Source: an uncultured Paracoccaceae bacterium (GTDB lineage Bacteria; Pseudomonadota; Alphaproteobacteria; Rhodobacterales; Rhodobacteraceae). Taken from it: 64,000 nt of DNA. The notes below the pieces were generated by a model that was not told the DNA's origin, searched no databases, and saw only the letters and a program-made list of their open reading frames with translations. The stretch covers positions 496,001-560,000 of the forward strand of contig CANMQX010000002.1 in NCBI GenBank assembly GCA_947500135.1, written 5' to 3'. A program made the position numbers and the translations under genes. Shown in pieces: positions 1 to 9,596 of the stretch; within the stretch, counting starts at the first letter, position 1; every line of letters begins with the position of its first letter.

Positions 1-438
1 CCCGTGGGTCACAAGAACGGCGGGCGCGGTCAGATCAGCCAAAAACCCACGGCAACGCTGTTCAAGGCGCGCGAATCCTTCACCATTCGGGGCAATCTCG
101 TAATGGGCCATGAACGGGTCCTTGCCTTCGGGCATCGGCAGGGTGTCACGCAGCACGCCGGACCAATCGCCGACACCAATCTCGCGCAGACGATCATCGG
201 TGCGGACATGCATCGCGACGCGCGCCAATGCGATACCAGCGGTCTGGACGGCACGACCCTGCGGGCTGGTCAGAAACGAAAACCCGGCCAAATCGCGCGA
301 ACCCAAAATCTCGCCCTGCCGCGCGGCATCCATTTCACCTTTTGGGGTCAGGGGCGAGTTCAACTCACCCTGCATACGATTTTCGGCATTCCACTCAGTC
401 TCGCCGTGGCGCAGGATGTATAACTCTGGAACTGGCAT
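1..438 (-). CDS. histidine phosphatase family protein (phosphoglycerate mutase-like), 3' end outside the window
   Basis: Manual minus-strand translation from ATG at 438: MPVPELYILRHGETEWNAENRMQGELNSPLTPKG..., with the RHGETEWN motif; open to the window edge, so missing from the ORF track. Confidence 0.85.
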   Translation of the reverse strand, partial: MPVPELYILRHGETEWNAENRMQGELNSPLTPKGEMDAARQGEILGSRDLAGFSFLTSPQGRAVQTAGIALARVAMHVRTDDRLREIGVGDWSGVLRDTLPMPEGKDPFMAHYEIAPNGEGFARLEQRCRGFLADLTAPAVLVTHG

Positions 439-499
439 GGCGCGACCCCTTAGGTATTTTTGCCCGACCTACGTGAATTGATCGGTCGGGAAAAGGGCA

Positions 500-1114
500 C
501 TATTCGGCTTCACCCATAAAGCCACCAATCAGGAAACCGTCATTGACTGTCTCAGCAAAGGCACCGACGATACGGTCCTCTCCGACAACACCCTGCAAAT
601 CTGCACTGATCCCATCATATGTGACCGACCCGCCCAGTGTTTGACCGGTGAAAGTGCCATCAACGACAAAGCCATCATCGGCACCCACGATCCGACCGGT
701 CCCAAAACTGGCATCCAACTGAATTTCACCACCAACCCGTACTGGATTGTCACCTGTCGCGCGAACCAACTGATAATCCGCCATGTAGCTGACAGATCCG
801 GTGGTAATCGCATCGCCCGGGTCCGAACCGGGGACAATACCAACAACACCCAGAAATTCATCCGACTGCCGGAGATTACCGAAGGCATAACGAAAACCGC
901 TCTCGTTGCCGCTCAGGTCACTCCGCACAATGCTCCCTGATCCGCGCGCCCCGTCCATGATGAAATCCTGATCGGGCATGGTGCCGTCCATATTCAACGT
1001 AACGACCCGTGCAACCGGGGTTCGGTCCGGCTCATTTATGTTGACATCTACAGAGTCGCAGGCTGCCGCTAACATCATCAAACCAATTACAAAAACAAAA
1101 CGAATGTGCGCCAT
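500..1114 (-). CDS. putative lipoprotein (transferrin-binding-protein-like beta-barrel style)
   Basis: ORF with signal peptide and lipobox (MMLAAAC); start taken at MAHIRF. Confidence 0.6.
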   Translation of the reverse strand: MAHIRFVFVIGLMMLAAACDSVDVNINEPDRTPVARVVTLNMDGTMPDQDFIMDGARGSGSIVRSDLSGNESGFRYAFGNLRQSDEFLGVVGIVPGSDPGDAITTGSVSYMADYQLVRATGDNPVRVGGEIQLDASFGTGRIVGADDGFVVDGTFTGQTLGGSVTYDGISADLQGVVGEDRIVGAFAETVNDGFLIGGFMGEAE

Positions 1115-1267
1115 GTCACATCCTTTCCAGTGTTTGTTTATGATGGTTTGCACCTATGATTGCCCCTCACGGATTAAAAGAAGCAGTCAGGCCAAAATGT
1201 CAGAATATGCGTGGTGCCGAAGGGCTGGTCAGATCGAAAATCATACGACAGAAAATAGGGGCGATGG

Positions 1268-1339
1268 TGGGTGATAAGAGATTTGAACTCCTGACATCTT
1301 CGATGTGAACGAAGCGCTCTACCACTGAGCTAATCACCC
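1268..1339 (-). tRNA. tRNA-Val (CAC)
   Basis: Minus strand GGGTGATTAGCTCAGTGGTAGAGCGCTTCGTTCACATCGAAG...GTTCAAATC...ATCACCCA; acceptor stem GGGTGAT/ATCACCC; anticodon loop TTCACAT. Confidence 0.93.
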
Positions 1340-1381
1340 GTTTGCGCAGATTTAGTCACCATAACGGGGTGCCGCAAGCCC

Positions 1382-1687
1382 CTATTTGACGGCCTTTGTT
1401 GCGTTTTTAGGTGTCCGCAGCTTCAGGGTCATCACCTGCGCACCGCTTTCCAGATCTTTGCTGCGCACAACACGCAATTTACCCAGTGGTGGCAGGTTCA
1501 CATCCTCGCCATCGGCCAAGGCTTCGACCAGCACGGCAAAAGCCGTTTCAATCGCCGGTTTGGCATCCCGTTTTTTGACATCTGTACGTGCCATCACCCG
1601 TTCCAGGAATTCCGGCTTCTTGATCATTTCACCACTGTCTTCGGCAGGCGCGGACGTTTCTTTTGGTGTGGTCGGTTCGGTTGACAT
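1382..1687 (-). CDS. HU family DNA-binding protein
   Basis: 101 aa with an HU/IHF-like core (KKRDAKPAIETAFAVLVEALADGEDVNLPPLGKLRVV). Confidence 0.75.
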   Translation of the reverse strand: MSTEPTTPKETSAPAEDSGEMIKKPEFLERVMARTDVKKRDAKPAIETAFAVLVEALADGEDVNLPPLGKLRVVRSKDLESGAQVMTLKLRTPKNATKAVK

Positions 1688-1799
1688 GGGAGTCTCCTGT
1701 TTGCCAGCAACCTAACTGCTCCCGCACCCCCTGCCCACCGCTAATGCAGGGCAGCACAGCCGATACGCAGGCATAAAGACAATTCGCTGACACAAACGG

Positions 1800-2972
1800 C
1801 TACGCTGCCACAGACTGCGCGCCTCGCTTTTTAGCCGGGTCAAGCACCGCGATAGCATCCTCACATAACGCCATGTTGCGCGCCGATCCGTCGACGGCCG
1901 CTTCCGTATTCTGTTTGATCTGGCGCACACCATCGATCAACGCCAGAAGCTGCGGCAATTGCGATGCGATGTCGGCATGAAAACCGCGCATCTGACCACT
2001 CAACTGGCCCAGATGCTCCCCTGCCCGATCAGACAAGGCGGCGCAATCACCCGCCCGGCTGCGATTTTCCGCGATACAGTGTTCGACATTACTCATCTGA
2101 TCGGAAACCTGTTTTTGGACGGCCTCCAGCGCTGCCAAAACACCGTTGATGCGCTCCACATCCTGACCTGCCCTGACAGCCAGTTCACGCACTTCCATCG
2201 CGATGACACCAAAACCTTTGCCAGCATCGCCTGCATTTGCGGCCTCCACCGATGCGTTCAACGCCAAAAGCCGGATTTGCAAGGCCAGATCTGACACAGC
2301 GCTCGTGGCCTGATGCACGGCATCGAAATTCGTGTCGAAATCACCCCGTAAGGCGGCCAGGTGAACAACCGCTTGGGACAATTGGTCAGAGCCACCAATC
2401 ATATCCGATATGCCGTTGGAGATATCAGCGGATCCGCCATCCACAACATCCAATGCGCTGCCGGTCTTTTCCGCATCCGCCTGCAACTTTGCCACGCTTT
2501 CGCGGATGGTTTCGAACCGGGCAATTAGGCCCGCGATGAACTGCACCCGTTCGACAGAGCTTTCATTCACACAGCGCGCATTCACGTAAATCTGCTGCAC
2601 AGTCTTGATCGCAACCTGCCTGCAATCATCACTTTGCTGGTTAAGGGCCAGCGTGGCGGCCCGTTCGCGTTCGATCACAACCGCCCGAGACATATCATCA
2701 AGCTGGCCTGAAACCTCTGCCAGTTCCGTCGCATGATCATACCGAACCGCCGACAACGCCGCCTGTTCAGATCGTCGCGCCAAAAGCGCCGATATCACAG
2801 CGGTCAGAAACAGCGCACATACCGTCGAACCAAAACCAGCCCAGCGAAACATGCCATCACCAAAGACAGCGTCAAACTGATTAATAATCGTCAGAACCGG
2901 GCCGATAACAACCGCAACTGCCAAGGCCAGCGCGCATGCGTGCCAAACAGTCCTGTTCGCAAATGCTTCCAT
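1800..2972 (-). CDS. methyl-accepting chemotaxis protein-like (two TM segments plus MCP signalling domain)
   Basis: Signalling hairpin region: ALQIRLLALNASVEAANAGDAGKGFGVIAMEVRELAVRAGQDVERI. Confidence 0.85.
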   Translation of the reverse strand: MEAFANRTVWHACALALAVAVVIGPVLTIINQFDAVFGDGMFRWAGFGSTVCALFLTAVISALLARRSEQAALSAVRYDHATELAEVSGQLDDMSRAVVIERERAATLALNQQSDDCRQVAIKTVQQIYVNARCVNESSVERVQFIAGLIARFETIRESVAKLQADAEKTGSALDVVDGGSADISNGISDMIGGSDQLSQAVVHLAALRGDFDTNFDAVHQATSAVSDLALQIRLLALNASVEAANAGDAGKGFGVIAMEVRELAVRAGQDVERINGVLAALEAVQKQVSDQMSNVEHCIAENRSRAGDCAALSDRAGEHLGQLSGQMRGFHADIASQLPQLLALIDGVRQIKQNTEAAVDGSARNMALCEDAIAVLDPAKKRGAQSVAA

Positions 2973-3045
2973 GCGGCCATACCCCAGTTATCAACGGGTT
3001 CTAGCGCAAAAGGTACAAAGGTTGTCTTAACAGCAGTATCCCATC

Positions 3046-3077
3046 AAAAAAAGGCGCGCCGATTACGGCACGCCTTT
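3046..3077 (-). terminator. rho-independent terminator downstream of lon
   Basis: Minus strand AAAGGCGTGCC-GTAATC-GGCGCGCCTTTTTTT. Confidence 0.75.
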
Positions 3078-3099
3078 CTGATCTTTTCTGTATCGCCGG

Positions 3100-5505
3100 T
3101 CAGTGTGCGCGCGCCCCCTCGCCTTCCGATCCGGCCTTCAACGCGGCTGCGGCCGCTTCTTCTGCCGCCTCATCCCACTCAATGGATTCGGGCTTGCGGA
3201 CCAACGCATGTTCCAACACCTCAGACACGTGTTTGACGGGAATAATCGTCAGCCCCTCTTTCACGTTATCGGGGATTTCCGGCAGGTCCTTGGCGTTGTC
3301 CTGCGGGATCAGCACGGTGGTGATACCGCCGCGCAAAGCCGCCAGCAGCTTTTCCTTCAAACCACCGATGGGCATCGCATTACCGCGCAACGACACCTCG
3401 CCCGTCATGGCAATATCCTTACGCACGGGAATTCCCGTCAGCACCGATACAATCGATGTGACCATTGCCAAACCGGCAGACGGTCCATCCTTCGGTGTCG
3501 CCCCGTCAGGCACATGAACGTGGATATCGATCACATCAAACTTCGGCGGTTTCACCCCAATCTCAGGCGCGATGGAACGGACATAAGAAGAGGCCGCATC
3601 AATGGACTCTTTCATCACATCACCCAGCTTACCGGTGGTCTTCATCCGGCCCTTGCCCGGCAGGCGCAGCGCCTCGATGTTCAGAAGCTCCCCACCAACA
3701 GATGTCCAGGCCAGCCCGGTGACAACACCAACCTGATCCGCCTCTTCAGCCAGACCAAAGCGGTGCTTTTCCACACCCAAGAAGTCGGACAGGTTTTCCG
3801 CATTCACTTCAATGCTTTCCGCCTCTTTCTTCACAAGCTTGGTCACCGCCTTGCGGGCCACCTTGGCCAGCTCGCGCTCCATGTTCCGGACGCCAGCCTC
3901 ACGGGTATAAACCTGCACAATCGCCGTCAGCGCATCATCGGCAACGCTGAACTCCTTGTCGCGAAGGCCGTGGTTTTTCATGACCTTGGGCAGCAGATGC
4001 TGCTTGGCGATCTCGACCTTTTCATCCTCAGTGTAGCCTGACAGCGAAATGATCTCCATCCGGTCCAGCAACGGACCCGGCATGTTATAGGAGTTCGCCG
4101 TGGTCAGGAACATCACATTAGACAGGTCATATTCGACCTCCAGATAGTGATCGACAAAGGTCGAGTTCTGTTCCGGGTCCAGCACTTCCAACATAGCCGA
4201 TGCCGGATCGCCCCGGAAATCCTGACCCATCTTGTCAATCTCATCAAGGAGGATCAGCGGGTTCGTCGTCTTGGCCTTTTTCAGCGCCTGAATGATCTTG
4301 CCGGGCATCGATCCGATATAGGTCCGGCGGTGACCGCGAATTTCGCTTTCATCACGCACACCACCTAGCGAGATGCGGATAAATTCGCGCCCCGTGGCCT
4401 TGGCCACCGATTTGCCCAGGCTAGTCTTACCCACACCTGGAGGGCCGACCAGACACATGATCGGGCCTTTCAGCTTGGCCGAACGCTGCTGCACGGCCAG
4501 ATATTCAACAATCCGTTCCTTGACCTTCTCAAGGCCATAATGGTCGTTATCCAACACATCTTGCGCATTATTCAGGTTCTTCTTGGTGCGTGACTTCACG
4601 CCCCACGGCACCGCCAGAATCCAATCGAGATAGTTGCGCACGACAGTGGCTTCAGCAGACATCGGCGACATGTTCTTGAGCTTCTTCAGCTCTGCATCGA
4701 CCTTTTCGCGGGCTTCCTTGGATAGCTTGGTCTCGGCGATCTTCGCTTCAAGCTCAGCTACCTCGTTCTGGCCTTCCTCGCCATCACCCAACTCCTTCTG
4801 AATGGCCTTCATCTGCTCATTCAGATAATACTCACGCTGGGTGCGCTCCATCTGGGTTTTGACGCGGGTTTTGATCTTTTTCTCGACCTGCAGGACAGAC
4901 ATCTCGCCCTGCATCATGCCAAACACCTTCTCAAGGCGTTCCGACACGGACAGTGTTTCAAGCAAACCCTGCTTCTGGTCCACCTCAATACCCAGATGCC
5001 CGGCGACCAGATCGGCCAGTTTCGCAGGCTCGGTTGCCTCACCGACAGCGGCCATGGCCTCTTCGGGGATGTTTTTCTTGATCTTGGCATAACGCTCAAA
5101 CTCAGCCGAAACATTGCGCACCAGCGCCTCAACCTCGGCTTCATCACCGGGGATTTCGGTCAGATACTCAGCAGAAGCTTCAAAGAAGTTCTCGTTTTCG
5201 ATGAAGTTCGTAATGCGCACACGACCACGGCCTTCGACCAGCACTTTTACGGTGCCATCGGGCAGTTTTAGGAGTTGCAGCACATTGGCCAGAACGCCGG
5301 CCTTATAGATGCCATCCTGATCGGGGTCGTCCTGACCGGGATCAATCTGGCTGGACAGCAGAATCTGCTTGTCGTCCTGCATCACCTCTTCCAATGCACG
5401 GACGGATTTTTCCCGGCCGACAAATAACGGCACAATCATATGGGGGAAGACCACAATATCGCGCAGCGGCAGGACAGGATAGGATGAACTCAACGGTTCT
5501 TGCAT
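3100..5505 (-). CDS. lon: endopeptidase La (ATP-dependent Lon protease)
   Basis: 801 aa; Walker A GPPGVGKTSLGKS; catalytic region PKDGPSAGLAMVTS. Confidence 0.97.
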   Translation of the reverse strand: MQEPLSSSYPVLPLRDIVVFPHMIVPLFVGREKSVRALEEVMQDDKQILLSSQIDPGQDDPDQDGIYKAGVLANVLQLLKLPDGTVKVLVEGRGRVRITNFIENENFFEASAEYLTEIPGDEAEVEALVRNVSAEFERYAKIKKNIPEEAMAAVGEATEPAKLADLVAGHLGIEVDQKQGLLETLSVSERLEKVFGMMQGEMSVLQVEKKIKTRVKTQMERTQREYYLNEQMKAIQKELGDGEEGQNEVAELEAKIAETKLSKEAREKVDAELKKLKNMSPMSAEATVVRNYLDWILAVPWGVKSRTKKNLNNAQDVLDNDHYGLEKVKERIVEYLAVQQRSAKLKGPIMCLVGPPGVGKTSLGKSVAKATGREFIRISLGGVRDESEIRGHRRTYIGSMPGKIIQALKKAKTTNPLILLDEIDKMGQDFRGDPASAMLEVLDPEQNSTFVDHYLEVEYDLSNVMFLTTANSYNMPGPLLDRMEIISLSGYTEDEKVEIAKQHLLPKVMKNHGLRDKEFSVADDALTAIVQVYTREAGVRNMERELAKVARKAVTKLVKKEAESIEVNAENLSDFLGVEKHRFGLAEEADQVGVVTGLAWTSVGGELLNIEALRLPGKGRMKTTGKLGDVMKESIDAASSYVRSIAPEIGVKPPKFDVIDIHVHVPDGATPKDGPSAGLAMVTSIVSVLTGIPVRKDIAMTGEVSLRGNAMPIGGLKEKLLAALRGGITTVLIPQDNAKDLPEIPDNVKEGLTIIPVKHVSEVLEHALVRKPESIEWDEAAEEAAAAALKAGSEGEGARAH

Positions 5506-5581
5506 GCTCTTTTCCTTTTTTGGGCAAGACGCTCCGGCCCCGCTTTAGCGGCAACATGGGGCGTCTCCTCTCGGCATCAAC

Positions 5582-5610
5582 ATGTGGGGTTGATGAAGAG
5601 GCGATTCAAC
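5582..5610 (-). promoter_or_regulatory. candidate heat-shock (sigma-32-like) promoter for lon
   Basis: Minus strand GTTGAA-N15-CCCCACAT, close to the sigma-32 consensus CTTGAA-N13-15-CCCCATNT, about 75 nt upstream of the lon ATG. Confidence 0.5.
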
Positions 5611-5867
5611 CAGACATGTGTGTTTTGCGGCAAACTGCCTGTCGGCGACGCCTGCCGCAAGCATACAAACGCGAAAAGTGAATCTTTGGCTGAAATCGGA
5701 CATTTTATGCGTCCGTCTTAGCAGATTTCGGCAGATCAAGCCAGCGATGGGGCGGCCAACACCATACTGGCCGCCACCATCACAATAAAAATGAGATACT
5801 TAAAAGACACCGTAGAACTCGTTCACTCTCAATGATGTGACGTTACGTAAAACCGGTGTTTATGGAC

Positions 5868-5887
5868 AGGTCAGGAAATCCTGACCT
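5868..5887. terminator. perfect 20-bp palindrome at the 3' end of tgt
   Basis: AGGTCAGGAAATCCTGACCT, touching the tgt stop codon; no clear U tract. Confidence 0.4.
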
Positions 5888-7023
5888 TAGATCGGTGCGA
5901 TATCGCCAAGCGCCCTTTGCGCGTGAAAGTCGGCCTCCCAGGACGCAAAGCCGCCTGCCGCAATCGCGTCGCGCATACCCTGCATGATCTCTTGGAAATA
6001 ATGCAGGTTATGCCACGTCAGCAGCATGCCTGAAATCATCTCTTGGGCGCGGAACACATGATGCAGGTAAGCACGGGAATAGTTGGTGCAGGCAGGGCAA
6101 GTACAAGCCTCATCCAAAGGGCGCGGATCGTCGGCATGACGGGCATTCTTGATGTTGACCACACCGCGCCGGGTAAACACCTGCCCCGTACGGCCCGACC
6201 GGCTGGGTAGCACACAATCCATCATATCGATGCCACGTTTCACAGCGCCGACAATATCATCGGGCTTGCCCACACCCATCAGGTAACGGGGCTTGTCCAC
6301 GGGCAATTGATCCGGCGCGAAATCAAGGACCGAAAACATCGCCTCCTGCCCCTCGCCCACGGCCAGACCACCGACCGCATAGCCATCAAATTCAATGGCG
6401 CGCAGAGCCTCAGCACTCTGCCCGCGCAAATCCTCGTCCAACCCGCCCTGTTGAATACCAAACAGCGCATGACCGGGACGATCCCCGAACGCGTCGCGCG
6501 ACCGCTGCGCCCAGCGCATCGAAAGCGCCATACTCTCGGTGATGCGGGCACGATCTGCCGGCAAGGCCGGGCATTCGTCAAAACACATGACAATGTCAGA
6601 CCCCAGCAGCTTCTGGATTTCCATCGACCGTTCCGGGGTCAGATGATGCTTGGAGCCATCAATATGGGACTTAAACGTCACCCCTTCGTCGGTCAGCTTG
6701 CGCAGATCGGACAGGGACATGACCTGAAAACCGCCGCTATCGGTCAGGATCGGCTTATCCCAATTCATGAACTTATGCAGACCACCCAAGCGATCAATCC
6801 GTTCTGCGGTAGGACGCAGCATCAGGTGATAGGTATTGCCCAGCAGAATATCGGCACCCGTGGCCGCCACACTTTCCGGCATCATCGCCTTGACCGTGGC
6901 GGCAGTGCCGACAGGCATAAAGGCTGGGGTACGAATGTCACCGCGCGGGGTGTGGATCACACCGGTGCGGGCTTTGCCGTCGGTGGCGTTCAGAGCGAAT
7001 GAGAATGTCATGGGCTGCGTCAT
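5887..7023 (-). CDS. tgt: tRNA guanosine(34) transglycosylase
   Basis: Tgt motifs: [32 protein letters not shown]. Confidence 0.95.
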   Translation of the reverse strand: MTQPMTFSFALNATDGKARTGVIHTPRGDIRTPAFMPVGTAATVKAMMPESVAATGADILLGNTYHLMLRPTAERIDRLGGLHKFMNWDKPILTDSGGFQVMSLSDLRKLTDEGVTFKSHIDGSKHHLTPERSMEIQKLLGSDIVMCFDECPALPADRARITESMALSMRWAQRSRDAFGDRPGHALFGIQQGGLDEDLRGQSAEALRAIEFDGYAVGGLAVGEGQEAMFSVLDFAPDQLPVDKPRYLMGVGKPDDIVGAVKRGIDMMDCVLPSRSGRTGQVFTRRGVVNIKNARHADDPRPLDEACTCPACTNYSRAYLHHVFRAQEMISGMLLTWHNLHYFQEIMQGMRDAIAAGGFASWEADFHAQRALGDIAPI

Positions 7024-7142
7024 GGTACAAAACGTGCAGCTTGCCAAGACATGGCCGTACGGCGCCGGACGATCCACCCGCCGGGGTCGGACGGGACAAA
7101 CCAACAGGTTCATCATCTGTTAACCCGACAGCGCGCAGGGGT

Positions 7143-7185
7143 CCGACGCTTTGCCGACGTTTGGCCGACGCTTTGCCGACAGCGT
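7143..7185. repeat. four 11-bp-phased direct repeats (CCGACGCTTTG-type iterons)
   Basis: CCGACGCTTTG/CCGACGTTTGG/CCGACGCTTTG/CCGACAGCG starting at 7143, 7154, 7165 and 7176. Confidence 0.85.
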
Positions 7186-7253
7186 TTTTCGGCCCCTTTA
7201 CGCCCCTCATCCTGAACCCTATATATTCACTCAGGAATAACCGGAGCGGACAG

Positions 7254-7616
7254 ATGACCGACACCAACAGCCAGCTTGAAGGCGCGCCAATGATAGCGCC
7301 ATCAACCACCGAACATCCGCTTTACGAGGATATCGTGGGTGCCTGCCGGTCCGTCTATGACCCAGAGATTCCGGTGAATATCTATGATCTTGGCCTGATC
7401 TACACCATTGATATCAAAGAAGATAACGCCGTTAACGTGATCATGACGTTGACGGCACCGGGCTGCCCGGTCGCGGGCGAAATGCCGGGCTGGGTCGCCG
7501 ACGCCATCGAACCACTGCCCGGCGTCAAACAGGTCGATGTGGAAATGACGTTTGAACCGCAATGGGGCATGGATATGATGTCTGATGAGGCGCGGCTTGA
7601 ACTCGGATTCATGTAA
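7254..7616 (+). CDS. SUF system Fe-S cluster assembly protein (DUF59 / SufT-like)
   Basis: DUF59 signature: YDPEIPVNIYDLGLIYTIDI...TLTAPGCPVAGEMP. Confidence 0.85.
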   Translation: MTDTNSQLEGAPMIAPSTTEHPLYEDIVGACRSVYDPEIPVNIYDLGLIYTIDIKEDNAVNVIMTLTAPGCPVAGEMPGWVADAIEPLPGVKQVDVEMTFEPQWGMDMMSDEARLELGFM

Positions 7617-7778
7617 GCACCTGAAAACACGCGGTATTTCCGGGCAACGCGGACGCACAGTGCCTTAACAGCTTATCAATCACAGCACTGCAAAATCAGC
7701 TATGCGCGCTGTACCGGCATTCCAGCTTGCACTCCCCCCCTGCCCGCGCCAGCATGGCGGCAAAAGATCGAGGGGCCG

Positions 7779-8384
7779 ATGACCAATTTTGCCGTTCTGA
7801 CAGGCGATATCGTCAAATCATCGCAATTGCCGCAAGGCGGGCTGGACCGGATTTTTGCCAATCTGGCTGATGCGGCAGATCGTATTGGCGGCTGGCAAGG
7901 CAGCAGTGTTCACTTGACGCGCAATCGCGGTGATGGCTGGCAAATGGCCGTGGCGCCCGGTTTTGCTTTGCGGGCAGTCTTTGCCACCCGCGCCGCAGTC
8001 CGCATGGCCGATAAACGGTTCGACACAAGGGTGGCACTGGCACTTGGTGAAGGCGTGATCCCCGGCGACACATTGGCCGATGCGTCCGGCCCGGTCTTTA
8101 CCGCCTCGGGGCAAGCCTTGGAACATATGCCGCGCAAACGTCACATGGTGGTCGCAGGCAATGACGGGGTGCATACTGTGGCCCTGCGATTGGCCGAAGA
8201 GGTGATCAAACGCTGGACCGAAGCGCAGGCGGAGGTGGCACTACACGCCCTTGCGCCAGACACCCCGACCCAGGCCGCATTGGCCGAAACGCTGGATGTG
8301 ACTAAGCAAACCATTCAGGGGCATATTGACGCGGCAGGCGTGGACGCGCTCATTGAAACATGCGAGATTCTCGATGGTATGTAA
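7779..8384 (+). CDS. SatD-like protein with a C-terminal HTH-like segment
   Basis: N-terminus TGDIVKSSQLP and internal RGDGWQ pattern typical of SatD-like proteins; C-term QAALAETLDVTKQTIQGHIDAAGVDALIE resembles a helix-turn-helix. Confidence 0.65.
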   Translation: MTNFAVLTGDIVKSSQLPQGGLDRIFANLADAADRIGGWQGSSVHLTRNRGDGWQMAVAPGFALRAVFATRAAVRMADKRFDTRVALALGEGVIPGDTLADASGPVFTASGQALEHMPRKRHMVVAGNDGVHTVALRLAEEVIKRWTEAQAEVALHALAPDTPTQAALAETLDVTKQTIQGHIDAAGVDALIETCEILDGM

Positions 8385-8387
8385 AAG

Positions 8388-8463
8388 ACAGCCATATTCG
8401 GCTGTTTTTGTAAATAACAGCCACATTAGACTGTCTTTACAAAAAACAGCCATATCAGGCTGT
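8388..8463. repeat. three 18-bp imperfect palindromes at 29-bp period
   Basis: ACAGCCATATTCGGCTGT (8388), ACAGCCACATTAGACTGT (8417), ACAGCCATATCAGGCTGT (8446). Confidence 0.9.
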
Positions 8464-8486
8464 CAAAAGCGGATGAAGGAGTAGCA

Positions 8487-9182
8487 ATGCTAACCACCGC
8501 ACTCGCCCTGATACTGGCCCATCTGCTTGCCGATTATCCGTTTCAAAACAAATGGATCATCGCCAACAAGAAACGGCCCGAGGCGATGGCAGCCCATATC
8601 GGTGTCGTCTTCCTGTTCACGCTCATCGCGCTACGCGGTGAATTGGTGCCAGCCCTGACAATCGCTGCGATCCACCTGATCATCGATCTGATCAAGACGC
8701 ATCTGGCCCCCGAACGGCTCTGGGCTTATCTGGCTGATCAACTGGCACATTTTCTTACAATTGCAGGGGTTTTGTGGTTCTGGCCAGAACTCTCCACGCT
8801 CTGGCCAGAGGCAACGATCTGGACGCAATATATGCTGACACTCAGCGCTGGGCTGATCCTTTGCGTCATGGCGGGCGGACCAGCGATCGGGCTTTTGATG
8901 GCCGATTTTGATGAAATCCAGCATGTTGGCCTGCCCGCCGCAGGGCGGATGATCGGGCTGCTGGAACGGGCGTTGATCTATCTGATGGTGCTGGCAGGTC
9001 AGCCTGCTGGGATCGGTTTTCTGATCGCCGCAAAATCCATCCTGCGGTTCGACACGGTGTCAAAGGACCAGCGGGCCAGCGAATACGTGATCATCGGGAC
9101 ACTGGCATCGTTCGGCTGGGCGCTGCTGGTCAGCTTTGCGACAGTTTCACTCATCACAATTGCCGGTATCGACCCCACCTAA
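8487..9182 (+). CDS. DUF3307 domain-containing membrane protein
   Basis: N-term LILAHLLADYPFQNKWIIANKK, typical of DUF3307; multiple TM helices. Confidence 0.75.
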   Translation: MLTTALALILAHLLADYPFQNKWIIANKKRPEAMAAHIGVVFLFTLIALRGELVPALTIAAIHLIIDLIKTHLAPERLWAYLADQLAHFLTIAGVLWFWPELSTLWPEATIWTQYMLTLSAGLILCVMAGGPAIGLLMADFDEIQHVGLPAAGRMIGLLERALIYLMVLAGQPAGIGFLIAAKSILRFDTVSKDQRASEYVIIGTLASFGWALLVSFATVSLITIAGIDPT

Positions 9183-9233
9183 CCTTGAGCGAAGGCGCGC
9201 GCTGCCTTACATAGCTTGTAAAGGAGCTAACCC

Positions 9234-9596
9234 ATGTTCGGCATTCCAGGCAAACAAGCGGTGACCATCACCGACAAGGCGGCGGCGCAAATCGCCAAAC
9301 TGATGGACAAAGATGGCCATCAAGGTCTGCGCATCGGCGTCAAAAAAGGCGGCTGTGCAGGCATGGAATACACCATGGATTACGTGACCGAAGTTGACCC
9401 CCATGACGAGGTGGTCGAACAGGACGGCGCGCGGGTGATGATCGCCCCCATGGCACAGATGTTCCTTTTCGGGACAGAGATTGATTACGAAATCTCACTG
9501 CTCGAATCCGGTTTCAAGTTCCGCAATCCCAATGTGGTGGATGCCTGCGGCTGCGGGGAATCGATCAAGTTTGATGAGACCTTGAAAGCAGGCTGA
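9234..9596 (+). CDS. HesB/IscA (SufA-like) iron-sulfur carrier
   Basis: Conserved cysteines: GGCAGMEY and ACGCGESI. Confidence 0.92.
   Translation: MFGIPGKQAVTITDKAAAQIAKLMDKDGHQGLRIGVKKGGCAGMEYTMDYVTEVDPHDEVVEQDGARVMIAPMAQMFLFGTEIDYEISLLESGFKFRNPNVVDACGCGESIKFDETLKAG

Noticed and set aside
3103-4041. 312-aa plus-strand ORF
   Set aside because: Antisense to lon, which has clear catalytic motifs; this ORF has no recognisable domain.
5545-5739. Small minus-strand ORF in the lon-tgt gap
   Set aside because: No domain, and the region contains the putative lon promoter; more likely untranslated.
7697-7711. Upstream copy of the SatD-array motif (CAGC-TATGCGC-GCTG)
   Set aside because: Half-site spacing is 7 instead of 8 and the outer bases do not match; too weak to count as a fourth site.
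8388-8463. CRISPR-like array (three repeats with equal spacing)
   Set aside because: Repeats are 18 bp and spacers only 11 bp with related sequence; no cas genes; much better explained as operators or hairpins.
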